Made by a program: the position numbers and the translations under genes
The notes under the pieces: model-generated
The model's input: the letters and a program-made list of their open reading frames with translations, nothing else
The model's database searches: none
What the model was told of the DNA's origin: nothing
Shown here: positions 55,500 through 64,000 of the stretch, piece by piece
Numbering within the stretch: the first letter of the stretch is position 1
Layout: every line of letters starts with the position of its first letter
Assembly: GCF_009696265.1 (NCBI RefSeq)
Contig: NZ_VUMH01000001.1
Location: 62,001-126,000, forward strand
From: Desulfovibrio porci
GTDB lineage: Bacteria; Desulfobacterota; Desulfovibrionia; Desulfovibrionales; Desulfovibrionaceae
Direction of reading: 5' to 3'
Length of the DNA stretch: 64,000 nucleotides

Positions 55500-56576
55500 C
55501 TAAGCCCGTCCGGCGGCCACTTCGGCCAGCACCCCCGCCACCCGCGCGGCGGCGTCGGGCCGGGCCGCGCCCAGCGCCGCGGCGGACATACGAGCGCGGC
55601 CGTCACTGTCATCGAGCATGCAGGGCAGCATGCGGCCCAGATCCTTCTCCCGCAAAAGTTGTTCCGGCACCAGCAGAGCCGCGCCCGCCTTTTCCAGCAC
55701 CTCGGCGTTACGGCTCTGATGATCGTGGATGGCGTACGGAAAAGGCACCAGTACTGCGGGCAGCCCGGCGGCGCAGAGCTCGGCCACAGTGCTGGCCCCG
55801 GAACGGCAGAGCGCCAGGTCCGCCCAGGCATAGGCCCCGGCCATATCGTCAATGAAGGCTGTCACACAGTCCGGAGCGTAACCGGCCCGTTCGTAGGCCG
55901 CGCGTGTGGCATCTTCATCCACGGAACCGCTCTGATGGCGTATTTCCACCCCGGCTTCACGCAGTGCGGGCAGGATTTCCGGCAAAAAAGTATTCAGCGC
56001 CCGCGCACCCTGCGATCCGCCGAGGATCAGCAGTCGCCGCGTCTCCCGCCGCCGGGGCAGACGGCCCACATCACTCACCGCCCGGCGTACCGGATTGCCG
56101 GTAAGCACGCATTTTCCCGACGCAAAGCCCTGAGTGCCGGGCAGGGACAGGCAGACCACCCGCGCCAGCCGGGCCAGCAGGCGGTTGCTGGTTCCAGCCA
56201 CGGCGTTCTGCTCATGCAGAATGCCGGGCACGCCCAGCAGTCGCGCCGCCAGCATGGGAGCAAAAGCCGCGTAACCGCCGAAACCGGCCACAACGTCGGG
56301 CCTGAAGCGGCGCACAATGCCCAGCGCCTTGCAGACTGCCAGACTCATGCGCGCGCCCGCGCCCACGGCCCGCAGCCCCCGCCCCAGAAAACCGCGTACC
56401 GGCAGCCCCGCGAAGGGAATGCCCGCCCGCGCGGCGAGGCGCTGCTCAGGTCCGTAAAGCGAACCCGCGAACAGCAGCTTGACGTCCGGGTTCTGCCGCC
56501 GGAGCTCCTCGGCCACGGCCAGGGCCGGAAAGATATGACCGCCGGTGCCGCCGGTGGTCAGGAGGATTTTGTCCAC
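55500..56576 (-). CDS. murG: Undecaprenyldiphospho-muramoylpentapeptide GlcNAc transferase
   Basis: 358 residues; GT-B glycosyltransferase that converts lipid I to lipid II at the inner membrane face. G-loops LTTGGTGGHIFPALAVAEEL and GFGGYAAFAPMLAARLLGVPGILHEQNAVAG are diagnostic, with LILGGSQGARALN and LCRSGASTVAELCAAGLPAVLVPFPYAIHDHQ in the donor site. A GTG start after AAGGACGG at 56576 fits the family; an ATG at 56618 would add 14 residues. It overlaps the end of ftsW by 19 bases. Confidence 0.95.
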   Translation of the reverse strand: MDKILLTTGGTGGHIFPALAVAEELRRQNPDVKLLFAGSLYGPEQRLAARAGIPFAGLPVRGFLGRGLRAVGAGARMSLAVCKALGIVRRFRPDVVAGFGGYAAFAPMLAARLLGVPGILHEQNAVAGTSNRLLARLARVVCLSLPGTQGFASGKCVLTGNPVRRAVSDVGRLPRRRETRRLLILGGSQGARALNTFLPEILPALREAGVEIRHQSGSVDEDATRAAYERAGYAPDCVTAFIDDMAGAYAWADLALCRSGASTVAELCAAGLPAVLVPFPYAIHDHQSRNAEVLEKAGAALLVPEQLLREKDLGRMLPCMLDDSDGRARMSAAALGAARPDAAARVAGVLAEVAAGRA

Positions 56577-57733
56577 GAATCCGCCGTCCTTGAAAAGTTC
56601 AGGAGCAGGCCCACGCAAAGCATGGTGGCCAGCAGATTACTGCCGCCGTAACTCATCAGCGGCATGGGCACGCCCTTGGGCGGGGCCACGCCCATGACCA
56701 CGGCCAGATTCATCACCGCGCCCATGACCAGAATGGTGGTGATGCCGAAGGCCGTGAAGCGGTCACGCAGATTGTGCTGGCCCATAATGATCTTGTAGCA
56801 GCGCCAGAACAGCAGGGCGAAGAGGACCATGACCACGGTCATGCCCACAAAACCCATTTCTTCGGCCAGTACGGCCATGATGAAGTCGTTGTGCGCTTCG
56901 GGCAGGTAGAACATTTTCTGTTTGCTGGCCCCCACGCCCACGCCGAAAAAGCTGCCCGAACCGATGGCCAGCAGGGATTGCACCAACTGGTAGCCCGTAT
57001 TGTGGGCGTCCTGAAAGGGATCCAGAAAGGCCAGAAGGCGGCGCAGACGGTAGGGGGAGGCAATGGCCAGGGCCATGGCGCCGGCGCAGGCCAGAGCCAG
57101 GGAAAAGAAAAGATAGATGAAGCGGGTGCCCCCGGCCACGCACATGAAAAAGAGGATGCCCGCCAGCACCACGGCGCTGCCGAAGTCCGGCTGCAGGAGG
57201 AGCAGAAAGCAGAACAGGCCGGTCACCGCGAAAGGCGGGATGACGCCCCGGCTGAATGTTTTGATCAGATCCTGCTTGGAGCTCATGAAATAGGCCAGAT
57301 ACAGGGCCAGAGCGATTTTCACGAACTCCATGGGCTGAACGGAAACAGGCCCCAGCGGAATCCAGCGTTTAGCGCCATTGATGGCCGGAGCAAAGGGCGA
57401 CAGGGTGATCAACAGCAGCAACAAGGAAAAGAACAGGGCCGGATACTGCAATTTGTACAGCCATTCGCGCGGCAGCAGAGCCGCGCTCCAGAGGGCCACG
57501 CCCCCGCCCGCGGCAAAAAGCAGCTGGCGCTTGAAAAAGTAATATTTGTCGCCGTTGACCTGCTCGGCCACAATGCCGCTGGCCGAGAGCACCATAACTA
57601 GGCCCACGGCCAGAATGACCAACACGATGGTGAACAGCCACCAGTCAAACGGCGCGGTCGGAGCTTTGTCCGTCGCTCTGGCAAAGGCGCTGCGGCTTTT
57701 GCTTTTTTTGGTTTCGGTAAAGGAGTTTTTCAT
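56558..57733 (-). CDS. ftsW: Peptidoglycan glycosyltransferase FtsW (SEDS family)
   Basis: 391 residues with about ten transmembrane helices. SEDS motifs: NGAKRWIPLGPVSVQPMEFVKIALALYLAYF, LLLQPDFGSAVVLAG, the loop DPFQDAHNTGYQLVQSLLAIGSGSFFGVGVGASKQKMFYLPEAHNDFIMAVLAEEMGFVG and MGVAPPKGVPMPLMSYGGSNLL. It polymerises lipid II with a class B PBP (FtsI here) at the septum. Start overlaps murD stop by 4 bases. Confidence 0.96.
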   Translation of the reverse strand: MKNSFTETKKSKSRSAFARATDKAPTAPFDWWLFTIVLVILAVGLVMVLSASGIVAEQVNGDKYYFFKRQLLFAAGGGVALWSAALLPREWLYKLQYPALFFSLLLLLITLSPFAPAINGAKRWIPLGPVSVQPMEFVKIALALYLAYFMSSKQDLIKTFSRGVIPPFAVTGLFCFLLLLQPDFGSAVVLAGILFFMCVAGGTRFIYLFFSLALACAGAMALAIASPYRLRRLLAFLDPFQDAHNTGYQLVQSLLAIGSGSFFGVGVGASKQKMFYLPEAHNDFIMAVLAEEMGFVGMTVVMVLFALLFWRCYKIIMGQHNLRDRFTAFGITTILVMGAVMNLAVVMGVAPPKGVPMPLMSYGGSNLLATMLCVGLLLNFSRTADSWTKSS

Positions 57734-59037
57734 GCCAGTTCGCTCACAATGCGTTTGAAATCATCGCCACGGGCCATATAATTATCGTAAAGATCAAAAC
57801 TGGACGTGGCCGGGGCCAGCAATACCACGTCCCCCTCCTTCGCTGACGCGGCCAGGGCGCGCACGGCTTCTTCCAGAGTCGGATGCCAGCGCAGAGGCGC
57901 AAGATCACGCCAGGCCTTTTCAAAATGCTCCCGGCTTGCGCCGAACAGGGCCACTTCCCTGACCCGCTCCCGGACCAGACCGCCCAGAGCCGCCAGATCG
58001 CCTCCCTTGAACTTGCCGCCGCAGAGCAGCCGCAAAGGACGGTCAAAAGCCTGCAAGGCGACCTTGAGGGAAGAAACCGTGGTGCATTTGGAATCATTGA
58101 CGTACAGCACGCCCCCGCGCTCCCGCACCAGTTCCAGACGGTGCGGCAACGGCTTGAAACGGGCCACCGCGCGGGCGGCATTGGCTTCGCTGACGCCGAA
58201 AAAGCGGCAGGCCTGCCATGCCGCCTCTTCATTGAATTTATTGTGCGCGCCCAAAAGGCCACTCTGGGGGAAGCGTTCGCTTTCACGCACCCAGACCTGA
58301 CGGGCCCTGAGATTGAAGCCGCGCGCCAGTTCCTGCAGATCCGCGCCCAGTACGGCCAGGTCGCCCTCGTCCTGGCAACGGAACAGACGGAATTTGGCTT
58401 CCGTGTATTCGGCCATGTCCTTGTGGTAATCCAGATGGTTGGGCGTGATGTTCAGCAGCACGCCAGCACGCGGGCAGAAGGTGGAGCAGGCCTGCAGTTG
58501 GAAGCTGGAAATCTCCAGCACCAGCACGTCGGCCTTGCGGCCCGAGAGCACGTATTCCGAAAGGGGCGTGCCGATATTGCCGCCCAGAAAGACCGTATAG
58601 CCCTGCGCCTGGAGCATGGCGGCGGCCAGGGAGGCCGTGGTGGTCTTGCCGCTGGTGCCGGTGACGGCCAGCACGGGCTCGTCGTTCAGATAGCGCCAGG
58701 CCAGCTCCATTTCGGCCAGCACTTCCGGCGCGCCCTCGCAAGCGCCGCCCAGATATTGCGCCAGCTTCGCCACCGGCATGCCGGGGCTGGGCACCACAAA
58801 GGCCGCGTGCTCGAACTGTTCCGGGCTGTGCTCGCCCAACTGCACGTCCACGCCCAGTTTTTGCAGGGAGGCGGCCTGTTCCGGCGAAAGCGCGGCGGTA
58901 TTGCGGTCCAGCAGGCGCACCCGCGCGCCCTCCCGGCTCAACAGCCGGGCCGCAGCCAGGCCGGAGCGCCCGGCTCCCACAACCACCGCCAGTTCACCGA
59001 TCTGTATGCGTCTGCCGCGCGTCTTTTCCAGCGCCAT
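57730..59037 (-). CDS. murD: UDP-N-acetylmuramoylalanine--D-glutamate ligase
   Basis: 435 residues. N-terminal VVVGAGRSGLAAARLLSREGARVRLLD, ATP loop AVTGTSGKTTTASLAAAML, NITPNHLDYHKDMAEYTEAKFRLF, and C-terminal LVRERGGVLYVNDSKCTTVSSLKVALQAF and LLCGGKFKGGDLAALG. It adds D-Glu to UDP-MurNAc-L-Ala. The TSGKTT loop has Ser in the second variable position. A palindromic element separates it from mraY upstream. Confidence 0.96.
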   Translation of the reverse strand: MALEKTRGRRIQIGELAVVVGAGRSGLAAARLLSREGARVRLLDRNTAALSPEQAASLQKLGVDVQLGEHSPEQFEHAAFVVPSPGMPVAKLAQYLGGACEGAPEVLAEMELAWRYLNDEPVLAVTGTSGKTTTASLAAAMLQAQGYTVFLGGNIGTPLSEYVLSGRKADVLVLEISSFQLQACSTFCPRAGVLLNITPNHLDYHKDMAEYTEAKFRLFRCQDEGDLAVLGADLQELARGFNLRARQVWVRESERFPQSGLLGAHNKFNEEAAWQACRFFGVSEANAARAVARFKPLPHRLELVRERGGVLYVNDSKCTTVSSLKVALQAFDRPLRLLCGGKFKGGDLAALGGLVRERVREVALFGASREHFEKAWRDLAPLRWHPTLEEAVRALAASAKEGDVVLLAPATSSFDLYDNYMARGDDFKRIVSELA

Positions 59038-59077
59038 GACTGTTTCCTCGTTGTGCTAAGGGGTGTTAATACGCCCC

Positions 59078-59222
59078 AGGAGCTGTTTCTAAATGAGAAT
59101 TTTTGTTCTCTGCCCAGGAAGGCGAGTTCCGGGCGGAGGGAGTATATTCAAAGATATTCGGTCCTCGCACGGAGCGAGCCTGACGCAGGCAGAGGGCGAA
59201 AAGACAATTGAAAAAAGCTCCT
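59078..59222. repeat. Palindromic element between mraY and murD
   Basis: A 145-base segment with inverted ends AGGAGCT...AGCTCCT; similarity extends ~38 bases inward with mismatches (both arms contain CTCTGCC in the same orientation relative to the ends). The end next to mraY includes part of its TAG stop. Internally GCTCGC/GCGAGC-type short hairpins occur. Different from the 12986/28692 family. Confidence 0.6.
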
Positions 59223-60297
59223 AGCGCAGTTTCAGGACCGACAATGCCACCAGCCCCAGCAAAATGGACGTAATCCAGAAGCGGATGATAATCTTGGATT
59301 CCGGCACGCCCTTGAGTTCAAAATGGTGGTGCAGCGGCGCCATGCGAAAAATCCGCTTGCCGCCCGTCCAGCGGAAGTAACCCACCTGCAGGATCACGGA
59401 CAGGGTTTCGGCCACGAACAGGCCGCCCACCACGGCCAGGACCAGTTCCTGTTTGCAGAGCAGGGCCAGATAGCCCAGCACTCCGCCGATGGAGAGCGAA
59501 CCCACGTCGCCCATGAAGACCTGGGCCGGATAGGCGTTGAACCACAAAAAGCCCAGACCCGCGCCCACCAGGGCCGCGCAGAAAACCGTCACCTCGCCCA
59601 CGCCGGGCATGTAGGGCACCAGCAGATAGCCGGAAAAGCGCGCGTTGCCCGTGATGTAAATGAAAATGGAAAAGACCAGACAGGCCACAATGGAAGGTCC
59701 TATGGCCAGCCCATCCAGACCGTCGGTGAGGTTCACGGCATTGGAAGCCGCCACCATGACGAACATGCCGAAGGGCACATAAAACCAGCCCAGATCCGGA
59801 GTCCATTCCTTGATGAAGGGGATGATCAGCTTGCTGCTGTAAGAAGGATTGTCCGCCAGCAGCCACATGGCCACGAAGGCCACCAGAATCTGCCCGCCGA
59901 ATTTGGCTTTGGCGGAAATGCCCTTGTTCTTGTGGTGGCGCAGTTTGGAAAGATCATCCCAGAGACCCACGGCACCGAAGCCCGCGAAAACGAAAAAGGT
60001 CTGCCAGATATAGGGATTGGTCAGATCGGCCCAGAGCAGCAGACTGACGCCCAGCGTGAAGAGCATCAGCAGGCCGCCCATGGTCGGCGTGCCCGCCTTG
60101 GCCGCGTGCGCCGCCACGTCCTCGTGGATGTACTGGCCGCATTTCAGGCGGCGCAGCCAGGCGATGAAGCGCGGCCCGATGAAGATGGAAAGCACCAGAG
60201 CCGTGATCAGGGCCGCCATGGAGCGGAAAGAAATATAGCGGAAGACGTTGAACAGCGTCCATTCCGATGCGAGCGGGGCCAGAAAATTATAAAACAT
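59221..60297 (-). CDS. mraY: Phospho-N-acetylmuramoyl-pentapeptide transferase
   Basis: 358 residues with ten transmembrane helices; transfers phospho-MurNAc-pentapeptide to undecaprenyl phosphate (lipid I). Motifs: [61 protein letters not shown] and [12 protein letters not shown], plus the histidine cluster [12 protein letters not shown]. Start overlaps the end of murF by 11 bases. Confidence 0.97.
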   Translation of the reverse strand: MFYNFLAPLASEWTLFNVFRYISFRSMAALITALVLSIFIGPRFIAWLRRLKCGQYIHEDVAAHAAKAGTPTMGGLLMLFTLGVSLLLWADLTNPYIWQTFFVFAGFGAVGLWDDLSKLRHHKNKGISAKAKFGGQILVAFVAMWLLADNPSYSSKLIIPFIKEWTPDLGWFYVPFGMFVMVAASNAVNLTDGLDGLAIGPSIVACLVFSIFIYITGNARFSGYLLVPYMPGVGEVTVFCAALVGAGLGFLWFNAYPAQVFMGDVGSLSIGGVLGYLALLCKQELVLAVVGGLFVAETLSVILQVGYFRWTGGKRIFRMAPLHHHFELKGVPESKIIIRFWITSILLGLVALSVLKLR

Positions 60298-61768
60298 GCC
60301 CGCTCTCCCCTTCTCCGCATTCCCGCGTTTCCGTCTCCGTCATATCCGCATTCCCTTCCCGAAAAGCCGTCAGCAATGTTTCCAGCCGGTTGAAGCGCGA
60401 GCCCTTGAAAAGCAGCAGACCGCCGCGTTTTTCCTCCAGCCCGCCGTGGCGCGCAAATTCTTTCCAGGCTGCCATAAAGGATTCAGGCCCGTCCACAATC
60501 AGCCAGGGGCCGCCATAGCCCCCGTGAGCCAGTCCGGCGCGTACTTCGTCCGCGTGCCCGCCCTTCCAGAACACGGCAGTTGGTTTGAGATCCGCCAGAT
60601 GCCGCCCCAATTCCTCGTGCATGGCCTCGGCCACCGCGCCCAGCTCGCCCATTTCGCCCAGCACGGGCACAAAGGTTCGGCCGCGCGCCTGCCCGGCCGC
60701 GGCGTCCAGCATGCGCCGCATGGACAACGGATTGGCGTTGTAGGTGTCGTCAATGAGTTCCCACGCGCCCAGACGGCTGCGGTTGAAGCGCTGGACCGGC
60801 AAACGGGTCCTGGCGAGTCCTTCGGCGATCTCCGCCGCGCTCAGGCCCAGCAGATGGGCGGCCGCGGCTGTGGCGATGCTGTTTTCCGCGCCGTAAGCGC
60901 CCTGGAAAGGCGTAATCACGTCACACGTCTCGCCGTCCAGCCAAAGTCGGTACAGGCCGCGCTCCGGCGCGCCGTCAGCCGCGTTGCCGTCAGCGGGCGC
61001 GGAACCCAGCCAGGCGGCGCGATAGGCCGTGCGCTGATCAGCGGCACTGAAAAAATGCAGTTTCGCGCCAGAGGCCATGGCCTCGCGCACCAGCTCCGGG
61101 TAGTCCGCGCTGACCAGCCCCCGGCCGCCTTCAGCCAGGTAGGCCAGTAAACGAGCCTTGTGCCAGGGCACGCCCCTGTCGCCCAGACCTTCGGTGTGGC
61201 CAGGGCCCACATTGAGAATCAGGCCCAGATCCGGGCGCAGCACCGGGGCCAGTTCGTCCATGTCGCCCGCGTGACTGATGCCGGCCTCCATGACCCAGAA
61301 ATCCTCATCCCCGTCGGTATTCAGCACGGCGCAGGGCATGCCGATCTGATTATTGTGGTTCATGGCGGTGCGCGCGGTTTTGCCGCGCAGGGCCAGCACC
61401 TGGGCCAGAGCTTCCTTGAGCGTGGTCTTGCCCGCCGTGCCCGTGACGCACACCACTTTGGCCCTGGTTTTGCCGCGCCAGAGCGCCGCCAGCTGCCCCA
61501 GAGCCCGGACCGTGTCTTCCACCAGAAGCACGGGCACGCCCGGATCAGGCAGTGGGCGTGAGGCCAGCACGGCCGTCGCGCCCTGCTCCACGGCCCTGGC
61601 CGCGAAATCGTGGCCGTCCACCCGTTCGCCCGGCACGCAGACAAAAAGCGCGCCGGGGCGGGCCTCACGGCTGTCCGTAACCACGCGGGAAGCCAGCGCT
61701 TCCCCGGCCGGAGCCGCCGCGCCCGTCAGGCCCAGGTGGGCCGCCATTTCCGTAGTGCTCAGGCGCAA
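60287..61768 (-). CDS. murF: UDP-N-acetylmuramoyl-tripeptide--D-alanyl-D-alanine ligase
   Basis: 493 residues. N-terminal domain [54 protein letters not shown] loop [71 protein letters not shown]; and [19 protein letters not shown]. It completes the UDP-MurNAc-pentapeptide. The P-loop has Ala in place of the usual Asn/Ser after GT. Overlaps murE by 10 bases. Confidence 0.96.
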   Translation of the reverse strand: MRLSTTEMAAHLGLTGAAAPAGEALASRVVTDSREARPGALFVCVPGERVDGHDFAARAVEQGATAVLASRPLPDPGVPVLLVEDTVRALGQLAALWRGKTRAKVVCVTGTAGKTTLKEALAQVLALRGKTARTAMNHNNQIGMPCAVLNTDGDEDFWVMEAGISHAGDMDELAPVLRPDLGLILNVGPGHTEGLGDRGVPWHKARLLAYLAEGGRGLVSADYPELVREAMASGAKLHFFSAADQRTAYRAAWLGSAPADGNAADGAPERGLYRLWLDGETCDVITPFQGAYGAENSIATAAAAHLLGLSAAEIAEGLARTRLPVQRFNRSRLGAWELIDDTYNANPLSMRRMLDAAAGQARGRTFVPVLGEMGELGAVAEAMHEELGRHLADLKPTAVFWKGGHADEVRAGLAHGGYGGPWLIVDGPESFMAAWKEFARHGGLEEKRGGLLLFKGSRFNRLETLLTAFREGNADMTETETRECGEGESGHVL

Positions 61769-63225
61769 TGCAACAACTCCCGCACCACTTCCTGATCGCT
61801 GTAGTGGTGCTTGACACCCTGAATGATCTGATAATCCTCATGCCCCTTGCCGGCGATCAAAAGCGCTCCGTCCTTGTCCAGCATATCCAGCGCCTTGGCC
61901 GTTGCCGCGCGGCGGTCCACTTCCACCAGCACTTCACGCGCCTCTCTGAGGCCCGGCAGCACATCCTGCAGGATGGCTTCCGGCTCTTCGAAGCGCGGAT
62001 TGTCCGAGGTCAGCACGGCCACGTCCGCATAGCGCGCCACAGCCTCGCCCATGAGCGGGCGCTTGCTGCGGTCACGGTTGCCGCCGCAGCCGAAGACCGT
62101 GATGATCCGCTTGAAGCCCGCGCCGCGCAACGCCTTGAGCACATTGACCAGGGCGTCCGGGGTATGGGCGTAATCCACAAAGACGCTCAGCCCCTGGGGA
62201 TTATCCACCCGCTCCAGCCTGCCGCAGACGCCGGTAAAACTCTCCAGGGCCGTGAACTGTTCCGGATCCAGACCCGTTTCCAGAGCCAAAGCCTGTACGG
62301 TCAGCAGATTGGAAGCGTTGAACGCGCCCACCAGAGGAGAACGCAGTTCCCAGGTCCGGCCCTCCAGATGCATGCGCAGATGGCAGCCGCCGGTTCCGGC
62401 GGAGAGCAGCTCGCCCCAGAGATGCCTCCGCCGGGGCGGCCCCTGTTGCAGGCCGAAAGACAGCGCGCGCGGGCAGAGTTCCAGCAGGCGGCGGCCCCAG
62501 GGATCGTCGGCATTGACGGCCATGGCCTTTTCGGCCTTGGGCAGTTCCAGGAAAAGCTTGGCCTTGGTCTTGAAATAGCTTTCCATGTCCTTGTGGAAAT
62601 CAAGGTGGTCCTGGGTCAGATTGGTGAGCGCCGCGCCCGCGAAAGGCACGCCGCAGACCCGCTGCTGGTCGATGGCGTGGGAGGACACCTCCATCACGGC
62701 CACGTCCACGCCCACCGCGTCCATCCGGGCCAGCATGGAATGCACTTTCAGGGGGTCCGGCGTGGTCAGGGGCGCCACTTCGCTGTGGCCCGGCCAGCGA
62801 TAGCTCACCGTGCCCAGCACGCCCACCTTGTGTCCGGCGTCCGTGAACAGGCGTTCCAGCAGATAGGTGCTGGTGGTCTTGCCGTTGGTGCCGGTGACGG
62901 CCAGAACCTTGATGTGCAGGTCATCCGTGTGCCAGCGGGCCTCGGCCAGCCGCCAGAGGGCCTCGCGCGGATCGTCGTGGTGCACCACCCGGCAGCCTCC
63001 GGCCTGCACGGAATTCCGGGCGGCGGCTTGCTCCGGCCCGCCGGGGCGGCAGACCACCACGGCGGCTCCGGCCTCCACGGCGGCGGGGATGAAACGCGCT
63101 CCGTCCTCATTGACGCCGGGCACGGCCACAAAAATGTCGCCCCGCGCCACGGCGCGCGAATCCGAACGCACTTCCACGCCGCCACGGCGACATGTCTCCA
63201 GAAGAGCCGCAAAATCCCGCTGCAT
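61759..63225 (-). CDS. murE: UDP-N-acetylmuramoyl-tripeptide synthetase, meso-DAP type
   Basis: 488 residues from ATG 63225 (after GAGAGGTAAAT). Motifs: VRSDSRAVARGDIFVAVPG, AVTGTNGKTTSTYLLERLF, SSHAIDQQRVCGVPFAGAALTNLTQDHLDFHKDMESYF, FVDYAHTPDALVNVLKAL and GCGGNRDRSKRPLMG. The specificity loop is TSDNPRFEEP; DNPR is the signature of enzymes that add meso-diaminopimelate, so the wall is of the Gram-negative A1gamma type. Begins 2 bases after the ftsI stop. Confidence 0.96.
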   Translation of the reverse strand: MQRDFAALLETCRRGGVEVRSDSRAVARGDIFVAVPGVNEDGARFIPAAVEAGAAVVVCRPGGPEQAAARNSVQAGGCRVVHHDDPREALWRLAEARWHTDDLHIKVLAVTGTNGKTTSTYLLERLFTDAGHKVGVLGTVSYRWPGHSEVAPLTTPDPLKVHSMLARMDAVGVDVAVMEVSSHAIDQQRVCGVPFAGAALTNLTQDHLDFHKDMESYFKTKAKLFLELPKAEKAMAVNADDPWGRRLLELCPRALSFGLQQGPPRRRHLWGELLSAGTGGCHLRMHLEGRTWELRSPLVGAFNASNLLTVQALALETGLDPEQFTALESFTGVCGRLERVDNPQGLSVFVDYAHTPDALVNVLKALRGAGFKRIITVFGCGGNRDRSKRPLMGEAVARYADVAVLTSDNPRFEEPEAILQDVLPGLREAREVLVEVDRRAATAKALDMLDKDGALLIAGKGHEDYQIIQGVKHHYSDQEVVRELLHCA

Positions 63226-63227
63226 AT

Positions 63228-64000
63228 TTACCTCTCCGACAGCCAAAGAATATAGTCCACGCTCGTGCCGTCCTCGGGCCAGGCCGCTCCGGCGGGCGGG
63301 CTCTGGCGCACCACCCGGCTGCCCGAACCCTTGAGTTCCGGTACCACGCCCGCGCGGGCGAACAGCTCCACCGCGTTGCGCACGGATTTGCCCATGACGT
63401 CGGGCACCCGGCTGCCCGCCTTGGCCAGATGGCCGGGCAGTTGCATGACCGGCGCGCGTTGCGGGGCATCGGCGGTTTTAACCAGATAGGGCACGTCCAG
63501 GCCCGCCAGCTTGAGCCCGCGCTGACGCCCGGCCGCCGGACCGGCGTTCGATCCGCCCGCGGCCTCAGCCACCTTGGTTTCGGAAAGAATGCCGGTATAG
63601 GTCAGGGCACGGCCCGCGATTTCCTTGAACACGGGCGCGGCCACCACGCCGCCGAACTGGTTGCGCGAAGGTTCGTCCACCATGACCAAAATCAGATAGC
63701 GAGGCCTGTCCGCCGGTAAAAAGCCCACAAAGGAGGCCAGCCGTTTGTTGCCGTAGGTGCCCGCGCGATGGTCGGCCTTCTGGGCCGTGCCGGTTTTTCC
63801 GGCCACTTCCACGCCCGCGATGCGCGCGCGTTTGCCCGTGCCGTCGCTCTCCTCCACCACGTCGCGCATCATGTCCATGACTTCACGTGTGGTTTTCTCG
63901 CTGAAAATGCGCTCGTGCGGCTCTTCCACACTGCCCTCTTCCCGGATCAGGCGCAGGGGTTTGTAGACGCCGTGGTTCAGCAGGGTCAGATACCCCTGCG
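63228..64000 (-). CDS. ftsI: Peptidoglycan D,D-transpeptidase FtsI (PBP3), C-terminal part with PASTA domain
   Basis: About 257 residues, cut by the right edge of the window. The transpeptidase KTG motif is VAGKTGTAQKADHRAGTYGNKRLASFVGFLPADRPRYLILVMVDEP, followed by FGGVVAAPVFKEIAGRALTY, typical of class B PBPs. After a Gly/Ala-rich linker comes a PASTA domain (SRVPDVMGKSVRNAVELFARAGVVPELKGSGSRVVRQSPPAGAAWPEDGTSVDYIL). The PASTA tail supports a spoVD/ftsI-type protein partnered with FtsW. Catalytic SxxK and SxN are beyond the window. Confidence 0.92.
   Translation of the reverse strand, partial: QGYLTLLNHGVYKPLRLIREEGSVEEPHERIFSEKTTREVMDMMRDVVEESDGTGKRARIAGVEVAGKTGTAQKADHRAGTYGNKRLASFVGFLPADRPRYLILVMVDEPSRNQFGGVVAAPVFKEIAGRALTYTGILSETKVAEAAGGSNAGPAAGRQRGLKLAGLDVPYLVKTADAPQRAPVMQLPGHLAKAGSRVPDVMGKSVRNAVELFARAGVVPELKGSGSRVVRQSPPAGAAWPEDGTSVDYILWLSER

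Overview
The window is a high-GC chromosomal segment that looks like a sulfate-reducing deltaproteobacterium of the Desulfovibrio group. The evidence is a periplasmic Tat-exported [NiFe] hydrogenase with its own maturation protease, a YeiH-type anion exporter, UGA-encoded selenoproteins, a CarD-like regulator beside rho, and a compact dcw cluster whose MurE carries the meso-diaminopimelate signature. The assignment is by gene content only.

Layout. 1-7900 holds housekeeping genes on the + strand: the end of a TPR protein, hslV, ispE (its 3' end runs into a tRNA-Gln gene), prs, rplY, an alpha/beta hydrolase, pth, carD-like and rho. 7984-17118 mixes tpx, prmA, a methyltransferase coupled to a YcaO-TPR protein, an orphan HlyD-type adaptor, a lipoprotein and a two-RCK potassium channel.

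17200-23939 is the most unusual region. A minus-strand operon encodes homologues of glycine reductase GrdA, GrdE and GrdB, with an SLC13-type transporter placed between grdA and grdE. grdA and grdB each contain an in-frame UGA at the family's selenocysteine position, each followed by a hairpin suited to be a bacterial SECIS. A near-consensus sigma-54 promoter lies before grdA, and a PAS-containing sigma-54 activator is encoded divergently. The cysteine partners of both selenocysteines and the GrdE maturation cysteine appear to be replaced (Phe, Gly, Tyr), and no grdC, grdD or thioredoxin genes are present. It reads as a divergent selenoprotein reductase system with an unknown, probably anionic, substrate.

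24012-32098 carries metY, hydrogenase small and large subunits plus maturation protease, a DUF523/TudS-like protein, and a YeiH-family exporter whose promoter overlaps a perfect CRP/FNR-type palindrome.

32375-45883 is an integrated mobilizable element in tRNA-Glu. It is bounded by a 23-bp direct repeat of the tRNA 3' end and carries a tyrosine integrase, an AlpA-like regulator behind a terminator hairpin that contains its ribosome-binding site, a Toprim/helicase protein, a MobV relaxase with two candidate origin-of-transfer structures, and a type I restriction-modification operon (hsdM-fic-hsdS-hsdR). hsdS is split by a (CAGA)n tract and also has a 12-bp TAEL repeat array, so it looks variable in two ways.

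46058-49298 holds a YheT hydrolase, an HI0933-type flavoprotein, a GIY-YIG-like protein and a small zinc-ribbon protein. 49550-64000 is the dcw cell-wall and division cluster on the minus strand, transcribed ftsI-murE-murF-mraY-murD-ftsW-murG-murC-murB-ftsQ-ftsA-ftsZ with mostly overlapping genes. Two kinds of palindromic intergenic element (one in two copies) also occur in the window.
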